Assembly: GCA_030762895.1 (NCBI GenBank)
Contig: CM061069.1
Location: forward strand, 22,583,630 to 22,647,629
Direction of reading: 5' to 3'
Length of the DNA: 64,000 nt
Origin: Sophora flavescens
Lineage: Eukaryota; Streptophyta; Magnoliopsida; Fabales; Fabaceae
Shown here: piece by piece, positions 32,137 through 44,490 of the stretch
How the letters are laid out: each line of letters opens with the position of its first letter
Position numbering within the stretch: position 1 is the stretch's first letter
Position numbers and translations under genes: made by a program
The notes under the pieces: model-generated
What the model saw: only the letters and a program-made list of their open reading frames with translations
Databases searched by the model: none
What the model was told of the DNA's origin: nothing

Positions 32137-35060
32137 ATGAACCTTGCTATTGAGCACCACTTCAACTTTTGAATTTTGGAAGAATGTAACTTAGATATGA
32201 GTAAGAACATCAATGCTGCTAGTTGGGGAGGACTCTTCGTAGAAAAAGTCTCTATCTACCTTAACCTAATTAGGGATTTCTGGAGAAACCTTCAGGTAAC
32301 AATTACTGAGATTTCTACTGAGGTACTTGGAAAAAGAGTAGTGGTCTCTGAAAAGACCATCTCTGATGCTATCAACTGCGCTCAAGTAGTGGTTTTTACT
32401 GATACTTGGGAGAAGGACCTTGGTGGTTTTGAGGTAATAGCTGCTTTCCTGATGAAAGAATGCGAGAACTCATTCCTGGAAGTCAGTGGAGATGAAGGAT
32501 GAGGTTCCCATCCTTCATCAGTTGCTGAACAAGGTTGTTTTGCACAAAACTGGGTCTAAGGACAACTTGTCAGCTCTGCTCAAGTTCTGTCTCTGCCATC
32601 TCATCACTGAGACTAAAACCAACCTGCCAGAATTCTCTATGGAAGATTCAGGGATGCTGCTGTTCACAAGAAGAAGCTCTCTGCAATTCCATACAGTCAC
32701 CTTATGTCAAAGATCTTCAAGTCTCATGGAATCTATGACACTCTTGATGCCAAGTCTCCTGAAGAGCAAGCAAGAATTCTAACTGAGAAGGGAATGTCTG
32801 CTGCTGACTTTGGGAAGATGACATAGACAACATGAATCTTAGCACATACGTTGCTGTTGCTATGGATAAAGCAGAAGAGATGATGAAGATTAAGGAGGAA
32901 CAGATTGAGATGAACAATGCTGAAGCACTAGGTCTGAAAAAACCAGTAAGAAGAAAAACAACTGCTGTAAGGAAACCAATTGCCAAAAAGCCTGCTACTA
33001 GCATTGTGATCAGGGAACAAGCTGATGTTGCCCCTCAACCTGCTCCATCTCAGAAAAGGACAAGGAATCTATTCCTGTCCTATAATAAAGATGAAGATGA
33101 TGAGGACAGTATCCCCATCAGTGCTATTCTGAAGAAGCAGAAAACTACTGTTGTTGTTGCTGATGTTGTTATTCCTACCAGGAGAAGGAAACCCTCAAGA
33201 AAAGCTAAGTACTTTGTGACTTTTGAGGTAAATATCTCTGCTAATGATCCTGTTCAATTAGCAGTAGATGCTTTAGTAGAAAACTTAGAAAGTAGGGATA
33301 ATGTTGCTGATGCACCTGACACTGATGTTTACATACCCACACTACCATCACCACAAACCTCTTCACCACAAACAGTCTCACCTGTCTACTCACCTGTACA
33401 AACCTCACCAAATAGACAACTTTTCCAACCCATAATACTTGCAGGTGAGCCCTGGTTCAATCAACCAGATGACGTAGGGATTAACCCTGGTGACCCATTT
33501 CCCAATATTCCAAGAACCAAATTCCCTTACACCAACCCTTCAGTTCTCTATGATGGCAAAGCTGAAAGATGGGCCAAAGTCAAAAGAGACTGGAAAATAC
33601 TCTATCACAAACATGAACCTGAACCAGAGTCAACCAGACCTTTCAATCCCCTGTCTGAATATGAATATGAACTTGAATCTACCTACACCCCATGGCATGT
33701 ACCCATTCCCTATGTACCAAGCAACAACGTCCTCTTCCATCCACTCTACACAACCACATTGGACCTGCCCTTACTCACCTTCCACTACAAAAATTCCCAC
33801 CTAGAAAAATTTACCCAAACCTCAACAAATCCCCTCCTTTCAAACCCTTCACAGATGGTGCCAATAGGCACATCATACCTGTTTGGTCTACTGGCCCTAG
33901 CAAAGCCAAAGCTCCAACAATTGTGCACAAAAGGTCAAGAACTGAAGGAATACCAAAATTCATTCTGGACAGAGAAACATCTTGGGTAACCTTTAGGCAT
34001 CCAAGTGTTTATGGAAAATCTGTTAGTCTTCTGGACCACCTCTTATATGCTTTTCTGCAAAATGAATTTGATCTGCCAAGATATGTTAGAGCTGCAAACT
34101 TTGTCCCTCCAACATGGCTGTTTCATACCAAGAAGGAGACAAATATTGGTGTCAGACCTTACACGATTGCTCCAAGACTACCCATGATAGATTTGAACAA
34201 GGATAAGGACTGAAGAAGCAAAGAAGCACTGCAAAGAAACCAGAAGATTGATTTGAACCTATTGATCAAAATATGATTGATTTCTAGATGTCACAACCAG
34301 TTGAAGACATGGATAGATTATACAGTTACTATTTGGTCAAATCACATGGTGGCTTGTTCTAAGGAAGCTTCATCCTCTGGTATGAGTGAACAAGAGAAGA
34401 GAAGTATTCCTAAAGTTAGAGGAAATTGTGGACTCTCGAATGTCAGATTCTTCATTTACAAGGACACTCTTGGAATTCCTATCATAAGTCTTGTCTATGA
34501 AGAAGACTCTGTCCACTAGTCTAAAGAGTTACCTCCTCCTATACTCATTCCGCTTCATCACCACCACCATCTCCTCCTTCTGAGCATACTGAGGAAGAAA
34601 TCATAGTTGAAGAACAGGATTTGAATGTTGATGCTGTTCAACCAGAAACCGGGAATGAGGAAGTTCCTGAGTCTGCTCCAAGACCAAGCACTTCTGAAAA
34701 GCGCTTATATCAACCATTGGCTCTGACAGTCATCATTCCACAAGATTAACCTCAAAATTCTAGAGCTATAAGTACTTTTCAAGGTCAAGAGCATGCTCAA
34801 GACAATGCTAAAAGCTCATGACATTCTTTGCCTTAGAATTTTGAAGAAATTATTGGAAAGATCATAGAGGATAGAGTAAAAGTGGAAGTTAAGGAGCAAG
34901 TCAATGGACAAGTTGTTGAAGCCTTGTCTCCAACGAATGTAATGATCAACCAAATTATGAGCATTTTACAGAGTTTCCAATAGAGTCACAATCTTCCAGT
35001 TCAACCTCCTCCACCTCCACCAAACCAGAACCCTCATCCACCCCCTCCACTCTTCTTAGC
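32137..35060 (+). pseudogene. Sirevirus env-like (third) gene region of element C
   Basis: Downstream of pol, about 0.5 kb of leader is followed by degenerate frames. 32197-32500 contains MSKNINAASWGGLFVEKVS, RDFWRNLQVT and SEKTISDAINC, the style of the 'putative plant transposon protein' found at this place in sireviruses. 32832-33989 is a basic then Pro-rich frame (KKPVRRKTTAVRKPIAKK, PSPQTSSPQTVSPVYSP). 33990-34213 continues in another frame (RYVRAANFVPPTW). 34560-35040 is acidic, then PPPPPPNQNPHPPPP, then hydrophobic. Family knowledge calls this gene envelope-like, but function in plants is unproven. Multiple stops show that it is broken. Confidence 0.7.
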
Positions 35061-35109
35061 TTTCTTTTGTTTCTTTAAACTGACAATGATGGTCCAGTCC
35101 TCTTTTCTT

Positions 35110-35463
35110 TTTGTCTGATGACAAAAAAGGGGGAGAAATGATAGAATTAAGTTTTTTTATATATAAAGTCAGTTTTTGGACAAACATATCTGTTTTCACA
35201 TGCATACTGTTTTATTGCATAATTCTGCTTGATATGATATAATTGGACTTATAAGCTCTGATAAAGTGTTTAGCTCTTATACTATGTTTTTTTTTAAAAT
35301 ATGATCGGACTGATCTAATAAGTTAAAACTGACATGTGCTGCTGCTTATTTGTTTTACTCTTTAAAGTTTGAAATGCTTTGTCTTAGGGGGAGCTCTGTA
35401 GCTCTCTTAGACTTTGCTCACTCAAATTTAATTGGTTTTTGTCATCATCAAAAAGGGGGAGAT
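35110..35463 (+). other. Repeated polypurine tracts of element C
   Basis: GACAAAAAAGGGGGAGAAATG at about 35122 and CATCAAAAAGGGGGAGATTG at about 35448 both follow TGTC(T/A)-like GATGA or CATCATC phrases. The second abuts the 3' LTR and is the functional tract. Multiplied tracts are a described sirevirus trait. Confidence 0.75.
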
Positions 35464-36955
35464 TGTTTGAACCAAAGTGGTTTTGGATTAAAATAATCTC
35501 TTAAGTTTTGATGTCAACAAAAAGGTTAAATTTATATGGTAAAGTGTTGTCAAAGATCTAACTTGTTTGTTATAAGTATGCAGGGACTATTTGATTTATA
35601 CGAGTCAGAGGAACTTAAAATTAAAGTATAGAATTTATCAGATTTTATTTCAATCCTCTAGACGAGTCTACAACTTTTGGTAAAATTCTGAGTCTTTAGC
35701 TTTATGGTAGACGAGATCGTTAAAATAAGAATAAACGAGGTCTTAAAATTAACTTAGGAAGACACGTTACTAAGTCTAAAGAAAAATCAAATAGACGAGA
35801 CTTTGAAATATAACAAGTCCAAAAACTTGATAGATGGAGCAGTCTCACTAGACGCCACGTCAGTAGACAAGCTCTTAAGTATAGCATGTCCAAACTCTCG
35901 GAACTAGACGAAAAGTCTGTAGACGCATTAACGGTAGACGAGCCCGTCTCATTGATAAGTTAATCTTGCACGTCCAAAGACCTGCGCGTCTACTATTTTT
36001 AAAACAAGAACCCGTCTAAGTCTAAATGTATTTATTTCAAATGATTGCTTATTTAATTCAAAGAATATATGTCTTTTTACCCTTGTCGCTTCTATTGTTT
36101 AAAATCTTTATCTTTTGGATAAAAGAACTTCGTACCATTGAAACCATAAACCTTTGTACTATGTCAACTACATTGTTGTAAAGATCAAGTCAAGTACAAA
36201 GGTTGAAAGTTATAAAGCAACCCTTGGTACAACAGAGAAGTGACAACTCTACTTTGAGCATTCCTATGATAATCAAAAGCACTTCTCCAAGAAGCATATC
36301 AAGTTATCAGTCTCAACGGATCCAAGCATTTAATTCTATATCTAAACAGATATAATTTGAAGACCGTTGAAGAAGATCAAGGCAGAGAAGCACTTCATCT
36401 ATATATACTTGAAGAACTTCAAGAAGATATATACATACAAAAGATAGACAAGCTCTGATATCATAGTGCAGAAACTCTTTTGAAATTGTAAAACAAGTTT
36501 ACGTGTAAATCTTGTTGTTCTTAAATATTCAAATCCTCACACCTAGTGAGTTTTTAGATCAAAGTTGTAAACCTCTTTGTTAGAGTTAGAGCCTGGAGAG
36601 GCTTGGTAGAGAAAGAATACTTGTAGCCTGAAAAGGTGTTGAATACTTGTAATCTATTTGGAAAATAATGGAGAAAATCCTTCAGGTAGAAGAGACTGGA
36701 CGTAGCTCTTGGTTGGAAGAGAGTGAACCAGGATAAAATACTTGTATGATTCCTCTAACCCTATCTTTTAAAGTTTTTGGTTATACTAACTTTGGGGTTT
36801 TGAATCTGAGTTTGTTAACTTTTCAAAAACATTTCCTGTTTGTGTGCTGTTTATTTTGATCTGCTTGTAAAAGTGTTTGAGAAAAGGCTTTTTCGAAAAT
36901 CTGTTAAGAAGCATAATTCAACCCTCGCTTCTTGTGTTTCCCTGTGTCAACTTCA
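35464..36955 (+). repeat. 3' LTR of C
   Basis: It starts TGTTTGAACC right after the purine tract and ends CCTGTGTCAACTTCA before the GGAAC duplication. It carries the same GACGAG cluster at about 35705-36010. Confidence 0.92.
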
Positions 36956-37409
36956 GGAACTCTTGTGGATTTTCAAGATTGCTTGGAAAGTTGTCATATG
37001 GGTAGAAGGAACCTAGAAGTGAAGTTTTTGTAAAAGAATCTTTTAAAATTGTTTTGATTAGTGGACGAAACTCACAGTGGTGTGAGGAATGGATGTATGT
37101 TACCAGAGGAGGTAGCTGAACCAGGATAAAATTGGTTTGAATTTTCTCTTTCCCTAAACTCTTTCATATGCTTTATTGTTAAATGCATGAATTAGAAATA
37201 TGATTGGGAAGTTTACATGATATGATTTGTTCTGATATTTGATCACATCTGAAATCTAAGTATTGTTAATCTTAGTTGTTTGAATTCTAAGTTTTGTGAA
37301 ATTAACATCTTGCAAAAACACATTTTGGTTTGTTGGTTGACAAAATCTTTTAGAAAGAAAATAATCAGTTTTTACAAAAAATGGAAAAAGTTTTAAAAGA
37401 TCACACACT

Positions 37410-38333
37410 TGTTGTTTTGGCTTCAACGACTCAAGAGGGGGGAATTGAGTTTTCAAAAAATATTTCCCTCTTAAAACTATATCACAAAAGCTTTATAAAT
37501 CAGAGTTGCGGATTAGTGTTCTCAGGATCTTTTTATAAAATTGATGAAGGGTTTTTACAAAATCTTCAATAGAAGGTGATGACGATAAGAAAGATTAATA
37601 ACGAATAGGTTCAGGTTCAATAACTCAGTAATAAAAAAATACAGTTTATGCAGATCAAGAACAGAAATTATATTTGAACTTTAAACATCAAAATCGCAGG
37701 TTCTTGATCATAAACAGAAAGTAAGGAGTTTGAGTATAGAGATACTACACAACCAGATTTATCCTGGTTCAATCACCTCCACTGTGACCTATATCCAGTC
37801 TCCACTCCACCTGTGGGATTTCACACACTAACACACAAGCTTTGGAAGGTAGCTCGAAAAACCTTCACACCACAGAGCACTCCTTCACCTCGAGATACCA
37901 CACTCTTGTGAAGAGCCTCAATGTTCAACCTTAGGGATACCTCACCCTAATCAGTCAGAGAGACTCCCTCTCTCTTTACAATCGAAAAGTAAAACAAAAG
38001 TTGATTCCTAACTCTCAATAGTCAGATAAAAAAATTGAAGTAATTTGAGTATTGAAACACTCTTTTCACAATAAGCTCAAGGAAGATGATGAATGACTTT
38101 CACAATTGATTTCTTAAATTGATTTCGTAAAACTGTGATATGTTATGATATTCGTATATGTTTTAAAAGTGTTCCTTTGATCCCTCTTTATATAGAAAAC
38201 AAGTTAAAGTCGTTGGGATCAATCAAAATAGATTTGTATCTGATTTAACAGAATCTGTTTTCTTGATTCTGGTTCTTGAAATAAGATTATGATAGTTCTT
38301 ATTGAATTCGCATCCATAAAATAACGAGTCCAT
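37410..38333 (-). repeat. Truncated 3' LTR of E
   Basis: It matches 42711-43640 and 25003-25945. The portion carrying the GACGAG array and the U3 start is deleted. The G run near the U5 end is only six bases here (about 37436-37441). Confidence 0.88.
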
Positions 38334-38360
38334 TTGAAATAAGATTATGATAGTTCTTAT

Positions 38361-40860
38361 CTGGACACATGCATACACTAAACATGATATCTGGCCTACT
38401 AGCAGTAAGATAAAGTAGTGAGCCTATTATACCTCTGAATTTAGAAACATCAACAGGTTTACCTTGCTCATCCTTGTCCAGATAACATGAGGTACTCATT
38501 GGAGTAGCCATCTCCTTAGCTTTTTCCATGCCAAACTTCTTGATCAACTCATTGCAGTACTTGGTTTGGCTAACAAAGATTCCATTTTCAATTTTCTTTA
38601 TTTGCAGTCCAAGGAAAAAGTTCAGCTCACCCATCATGGACATTTCAAACTCACTCTGCATAAGACTTGCAAACTCTTTGCACAACTGCTCATTAGTAGC
38701 ACCAAAAATTATATCATCCACATATATTTGTACAAGTAAAATGTTGTGTGCCTTTTTATTAGTGAACAAAGTTGTGTTAACTTTACCTCTTTTAAATCCT
38801 TTTTCAACGAGAAAATTACTTAACCTTTCATACCAAGCTCTAGGAGCTTGCTTTAAGCCATATAGTGCTTTAGACAGTTTATAAACATGGTTAGGCAATT
38901 CATTATTCTCAAAACCAGGTGGTTGACCAACATACACTTCCTCTTGTATAAATCCATTTAAGAAAGCACTCTTAACATCCATTTGATACAATTTAAATCC
39001 CATTATGCAAGCCTAAGCAAGTAGAATTCTTATAGCTTCTAATCTTGCTACTGGTGCATATGTTTCATCATAATCTATGCCTTCTTCTTGGTTATACCCT
39101 TTGGCTACCAATCTAGCCTTGTTTCTTACAATTATACCATTTTCATCTAGTTTATTCCTAAAGACCCATTTTGTACCTATTACTTAACAGTTCTTGGGTT
39201 TAGGCACTAGTTTCCAAACTTGATTTCTTTCAAACTGGTGTAGTTCATCTTGCATAGCCATCATCCGATGTTCATCAATTATAGCATCATCTATGTTCTT
39301 AGGTTCTACTTGCGACACAAATGACATATGATTACAAACATTTCTAAGAGATTATCTAATAGTTACCCCCTTTGTAATTTCACCGATGATGTTATCAATT
39401 GGATGATTTATGATAGTCCTCCATTCCTTTGGTAGGCCAGGCTGTTGTTCTGTTTGCTCCTGCTGCAGCAATTCATTCTTTAAGCTTTCATTGTCCTGTT
39501 TCTCTTCCAGGAGAGTTTTCTCAATTGAATCTGCAAGATCATCAATAATAGAATCCTTTCCCAACCTTTTGGGGTTAGACTCATCAAATGTCACATGCAC
39601 AGATTCGTCAATAGTTTGTGTTCTCTTATTATATATTCTAAATGCTTTACTATATAGGGAGTAACCTAGGAAAATTCCTTCATCCTTCTTTGCATCAAAT
39701 TTTCCAAGATTATTCTTTCCATTGTTAAGAACAAAGCATTTGCTACTGAAAACATGTAAATGTGATATATTTGGTTTTCTTCCTTTGTAAAGCTCAAAAG
39801 GGGTTTTCTTTAAGATTAGTCTTATCAAGACTCTATTTAGCACATAGCAGGCTGTATTGACAACATCTACCCAAAAATGTTTTGGCAAGCTAGAGTCGTT
39901 CAACATAGTTCTTGCTATCTCCTCTAATGATCTATTCTTTCTTTCCACTACTCCATTTTGTTGTAGAGTTCTAGGAGCAAAAAAATTATGTTGAATGCCA
40001 TGCTCATCACACAAGTTTTCAAACACTTCATTTTGAAATTCTCCCCCATGATCACTTCTTATAGAAACAATTTTTACGTCCTTTTCATTTTACACAATTT
40101 TTGCCATCTTCTTAAATGCAGCAAATGAATCACTCTTATGAGATAGAAAATATGTCCATGTATATCTAGAGTAATCATCTACTATTACCAATGCATATGA
40201 GTTACCACCAAAGCTTTTGGTTCTAGATAGACCAAATAAATCCATGTGTAAAAGTTGCAAGGGTCTAGTTGTTGAAACAATGTTCTTTGGTTTAAAAGAG
40301 ACCTTAACTTGCTTTCCTTTTTGGCATGCATCACATAGTCCATCTTTCACAAATTTTAGTTTAGGCAAGCCAACTTCAAGATCTTTACGAATCTGTTTGT
40401 TCAAGTGGTTCATGTGAATGTGTGCAATTCTTCTATGCCAAAGCCAATTCTCTTCTTCTTTTGAAATAAGACAGCATGCAGTATTTGAAGAGATATCATC
40501 TAAATCAAGCATATAGATGTTATCTGTCCTATGGCCAATTAATTTCAAATTTTCACCATGCTGATTTTCTATTAAGCAACTATTGGAATTGAATTTTACC
40601 TTGAAGCCTTTGTCACATAGTTGACTGATACTTAACAGGTTGTGTTTCAGTCCCTCAAAATATAGTACATCCTTAATGATTGTTGTTGAGTCACTTCCAA
40701 TGTTGCCAATGCCAAGTATTCTTCCTTTATTATTGTCTCCATAGGTAACACTACCACTCGACTTAGGGGTAAAGGAAATGAACTTGCTTCTGTCTCCACT
40801 CATGTGCTTGGAACATCCACTGTCAAGATACCATTTCACATTCTTGGCTTTCCAACACAC
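38361..40860 (-). pseudogene. Sirevirus pol of element E (PR-IN-RT, RNase H deleted)
   Basis: In coding order: protease WYLDSGCSKHMSGD (about 40840); GAG-pre-integrase WLWHRRIAHIHMNH and CDACQKGKQVKVS (40430-40310); integrase HMDLFGLSRT, IVDDYSRYTW, RSDHGGEFQN and LQQNGVVERKN (40245-39930), with a stop between 40090 and 40070; a spacer to 39352; reverse transcriptase with QMDVKSAFLNGF, GLKQAPRAWYERLS and IYVDDIIFGATNE (38980-38690). The frame runs through TASRPDIMFSVCM at the deletion junction. Stops occur near 40090, 39350, 39183 and 39015. Integrase and polymerase catalytic residues are kept where visible, unlike in element C. Confidence 0.9.
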
Positions 40861-42661
40861 CTACAAAACAGAATCATGTTTTTGATTTAGGTACCCAAAT
40901 CTATTTGGGTCCTTTTGAGTTAGTTGCAGCAATAGTTCATTTAGGAACCCATATATACTTAGAATCATTATAAGCAGCTTTTCTGTAATGACATGTAGAA
41001 GCTGTGTGACCTTTTCTAGCACAAATAGGATTTAACAAATGGTGTGTTTGATGTCATAGGTGCAGCAACAAATTTCTTGAAAGATTTCTCATGTATCTTA
41101 GGTTTATAGCCTATTCCAGCCTTATCATAAACACATTTTTGCTGTCCTAACAATGCATTCAAATTATCTATACCATTTGTGAATCTTGTTAGGTCATTTT
41201 TCAGTTTTTCAATCTCTTTAGTCAATGTACAGCTAGATGCATTCAAGATTTCTTTATCACTAGTAATTTTGGATAGATCACCATTCAAATAATTTATATG
41301 TTTATCCAACTTAGGACATTTATCACATATAGGTGCATCCAAGACAGTCGCTAGTTTTTCTTTTAGAGCACAATTTTCTGTTTTTAATTGATCTATCTCT
41401 TTGTTTAAAACAGAAGTTTTATTCTCTAAGCATGTGATGGTTTTCTTAGACTTAGTTAGAAATCTAGCAAGTCTAATGGATTCTCTATGAATTTCTTCAA
41501 AAGCATTGCAATTCATCATAAGAAGGTTGATAATTAGAACTTACTTCACTTTCTGAATCACTATGATTACTGGCCATCAAGCACAAGTTTGCCTCCTCAT
41601 ATTCAGATTCTTCAGTGGAATCTACATCATTATCATCCCAAGCAATGTAGGCCTTTCTTGGCTTTCTCCACTTCTTGTCCTGAGTCAAACATTTCTGTTT
41701 TGTCCTTCTTTTGCAGCTTTGGACAGTCAAGCTTCATGTGACCAATTTTTCCACATTCAAAGCATGTGATGTTGTTGGAAGAGTTGTCACCTTTGCTGAA
41801 GTTTCTTTTTGGAAAAGTGGATGGCTTTCTTTTGAAGTTGCCTTTCTTCTTTAGGAAGTTCTTGAATTTTCTAACTAGCAACCCCATCTCTTCTTCAGAT
41901 TCTACCTCTTATGATGAATCATCATCATCACTGTCTTCTGCTTCTTTGACTTGTGATTTCAGAGCCAATCCCTTCTTTCTTTTATCAGTTTCTTCACTCT
42001 CATTTAGTCTGTTCAACTCCAATTCATGTTCTTGCAATTTTCCAAACAGTGTGGCAATGGTCATTGATGAGAGATCTCTGGATTCTGAGATTGCAGTGAC
42101 TTTAGGTTGCCATTGCCTGCTCAAGCATCTCATTACTTTGTTAATTTGATCTTCATTAGAGATTGCTTTTCCAAGACCAGCCAATTGATTTACGATGTGT
42201 GTGAGTCGCTTTTGCATTTCAGTCATAGGTTCTCCTCGATTAATTCTGAATAGCTCATACACATGCGTGAGGGTGTTCATTCTTGCTCTTTGGACATCTG
42301 AGGTTCCTTCATGTGTTACTTGAAATGTATCCCACATCTCCTTTGCTGATTTGCAATTTGAAACCTTGAAAAACTCATCACGGCTTAAAGCAGATGTTAT
42401 AATATTCTTAGCACGTGCATTATATTGAACTATTTTCTTATCATCCTCATTCCATTCAGTTTTAGGCTTATTTTTTGGAGCACCATTAGCATCTAGAATA
42501 GAGGGGACAAATGGTCCATTTTCTACTGCATCCCATATGTCAACACCTGCTGCCTCAATAAAGATTACCATTCTTTCCTTCCAATAGATATACTCAGATC
42601 CATTGAAGGCAGGCGGGCGTGCAAGGGAAGCCCCTTCATTCAGACGGTCATTGGAAGCCAT
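40861..42661 (-). pseudogene. Sirevirus gag of element E
   Basis: The start is the ATG at 42661 (MASNDRLNEGASLARPPAFN); the open frame extends further upstream only into the leader. UBN2 gag motifs (YIYWKERMVIFIEAAGVDIW, KEMWDTFQVTHEG, VMRCLSRQWQPKVTAI) run to a stop at 41909. Frame-shifted continuations carry a zinc knuckle CFECGKIGHMKLDC (about 41765), an acidic spacer (41730-41500) and a coiled-coil region (41519-41016). The closely related gag of F at 44491-46555 shows the same order. Confidence 0.88.
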
Positions 42662-42710
42662 ACTCTTATAGCTGTTAAGCCAAACTTCAGAGTTTAGCTC
42701 CGATGCCAAT

Positions 42711-44390
42711 TGTTGTTTTGGCTTCAACGACTTAAGAGAGGGGGGGGGGGGGGGGGGGGGTGAATTGAGTTTTCAAAAAATATTTCCCTCTTAAACCTTT
42801 TTCACAAAAGCTTTATAAATCAGAGTTGCGGATTAGTGACTCAGGATCTTTTTATAAAATCGCTGAAGGGTTTTTACAAAATCTTGAATAGAAGGTGATG
42901 AGGATAAGAAAGATTAATAATGAATAGGTTCAGGTTCAATAACTCAGTAATAAAAAAATGCAGTTTATGCAGATCAAGAACAGAAATTATATTTGAACTT
43001 TAAACATTAAAATCGCAGGTTCTTGATCACAAACAGAAAGTAAGGAGTTTGAGTTTAGAGATACTACACAACCAGATTTATCCTGCTTCAGTCACCTCCA
43101 CTGTGACCTACATCCAGTCCCCACTCCACCTGTGGGATTTCACACACTAACACACAAGCTTTGCTAGGTAGCTTGAAAAACCTTCACACCACATAGCACT
43201 CTTTCACCTCGAGATACCACACTCTTTTGAAGAGCCTCAATGTTCAACCTTAGGGATACCTCACCCTAATCACTCAGAGAGACTCCCTCTCTCTTTATAA
43301 TTGAAAAGTAAAACAAAAGTTGATTCCTAACTCTCAATTGTCAGATAAACAAATTGAAGCACTTTGAGTATTGAAACACTCTATTCACAATAAGCTCAAG
43401 GAAGATGATGAATGACTTTCACAATTTATTTCTTAAATTGATTTCGTAAAACTGTGATATGTTATGATATTCGTATATGTTGTAAAAGTGTTCCTTTGAT
43501 CCCTCTTTATATATAAAACAAGTTATAGTTGTTGGGATCAATCAAAATAGATTTGGATCTGATTTAACAGATTCTTGATTATGGTTTTTGAAATAAGATT
43601 CTGATAGTTCATATTGAATTCGCGTCCATAAAATAACGTGTCCATTTTTAAAAATAGCCGCGTCCATTTGCCATGTCAGTAGACGGGAGTACTAACACAA
43701 AGTAATTGGACGTGCTCCAACTAGTAGACGAGTGCTTGTATTACTTTAGTAAACGAGCGCTTGTATCACTTTAGTGGATGAGCACTTTTGTCACTTTAGT
43801 AGACGTGAGCTTCTGTCACTTTAATAAACAAGAGCTTCTGTCACTTTAGTAGACATGAGCTTCTGTCACTTTAGTAGACGCCAACTTTTACCACTTTCTT
43901 GGACGCCGACTTTTACCGGTGTTGGACGAGCGCTTATATTATTCCAGTGTTGGACGGGCGCTTATATTATTCCAGTGTTGGACGGGTGCTTATATTATTC
44001 CAATGTTGGACGAGCGCTTCTGAAGTCTTATTTCCAAACATCATTTTCATTAACGAAAACTTATTCCTTTTAATGCAGGTTATGAAAATTGATTTTCTTC
44101 ATGCATCTTTCTTAATTGAGCTATTTGTAAATAAGAGATTTAATCTCTTACAAATCATCTAAGACTTAACACTAATTTCTTCGTTTAATCTCTTGTCTTG
44201 ATGATTCCTTGATCTTAGTCCTTGCTCTTTGATTCCTCCAAGTTCTTCCTTGAATATTCTCCTTTGATTGCTCCCTGAACTTGTTGAATATTGCTTGATA
44301 CATGTCTTTACAATTTGACACTAAAACACTTGCATACACATTAAGTTGTATTTGTCATATATCAAAATCTCTAAGTTATTTAGTCTAACA
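42711..44390 (-). repeat. 5' LTR of E
   Basis: 1680 bp, minus strand TGTTAGACTAAAT...AAACAACA. It has a run of 21 G (42740-42760) near the U5 end and the GACGAG/GACGTGAGC array at about 43680-44020. Confidence 0.9.
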
Positions 44391-44442
44391 ACACTCAATT
44401 CAACCCCTCCCCCTTCTTGAGTGAGAAGCCACAACCAACAAG

Positions 44443-44454
44443 TGGCATCAGAGC
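44443..44454 (+). other. Primer-binding site of F (tRNA-Met type)
   Basis: TGGCATCAGAGC stands two bases after the LTR end CAACCAACA and is one base off the copia consensus TGGTATCAGAGC. Confidence 0.85.
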
Positions 44455-44490
44455 TTTCACTCTTGTGTAAAGCTTAACAGCTTCAAGAGG

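Larger units (their letters stand above)
23498..36955 (+). mobile_element. Sirevirus (SIRE1-like copia) element C with env-like gene
   Basis: The LTRs are 23498-24989 and 35464-36955, both 1492 bp and closely similar. GGAAC is duplicated on each side (23493-23497, 36956-36960). The order is primer site TGGTATCAGAG, solo LTR D1 inserted at that point, gag, protease, integrase, reverse transcriptase, RNase H, an extra long 3' region (32137-35060), and repeated AAAAAGGGGGAGA purine tracts before the 3' LTR. An additional 3' coding region and multiple purine tracts are characteristic of sireviruses. Stops and frame shifts throughout show that it is dead. Confidence 0.9.
37410..44390 (-). mobile_element. 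Sirevirus-like copia element E
   Basis: A minus-strand element between two copies of ACACT (37405-37409, 44391-44395). The 5' LTR is 42711-44390 (1680 bp). The primer site TTGGCATCGGAGC follows on the minus strand (about 42698-42710). Gag and pol then run to about 38361. The 3' LTR is only partial (37410-38333): its U3 half, the RNase H domain and any 3' gene are missing. A 27-bp direct duplication (38276-38302 and 38334-38360) marks the deletion junction. Confidence 0.9.
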
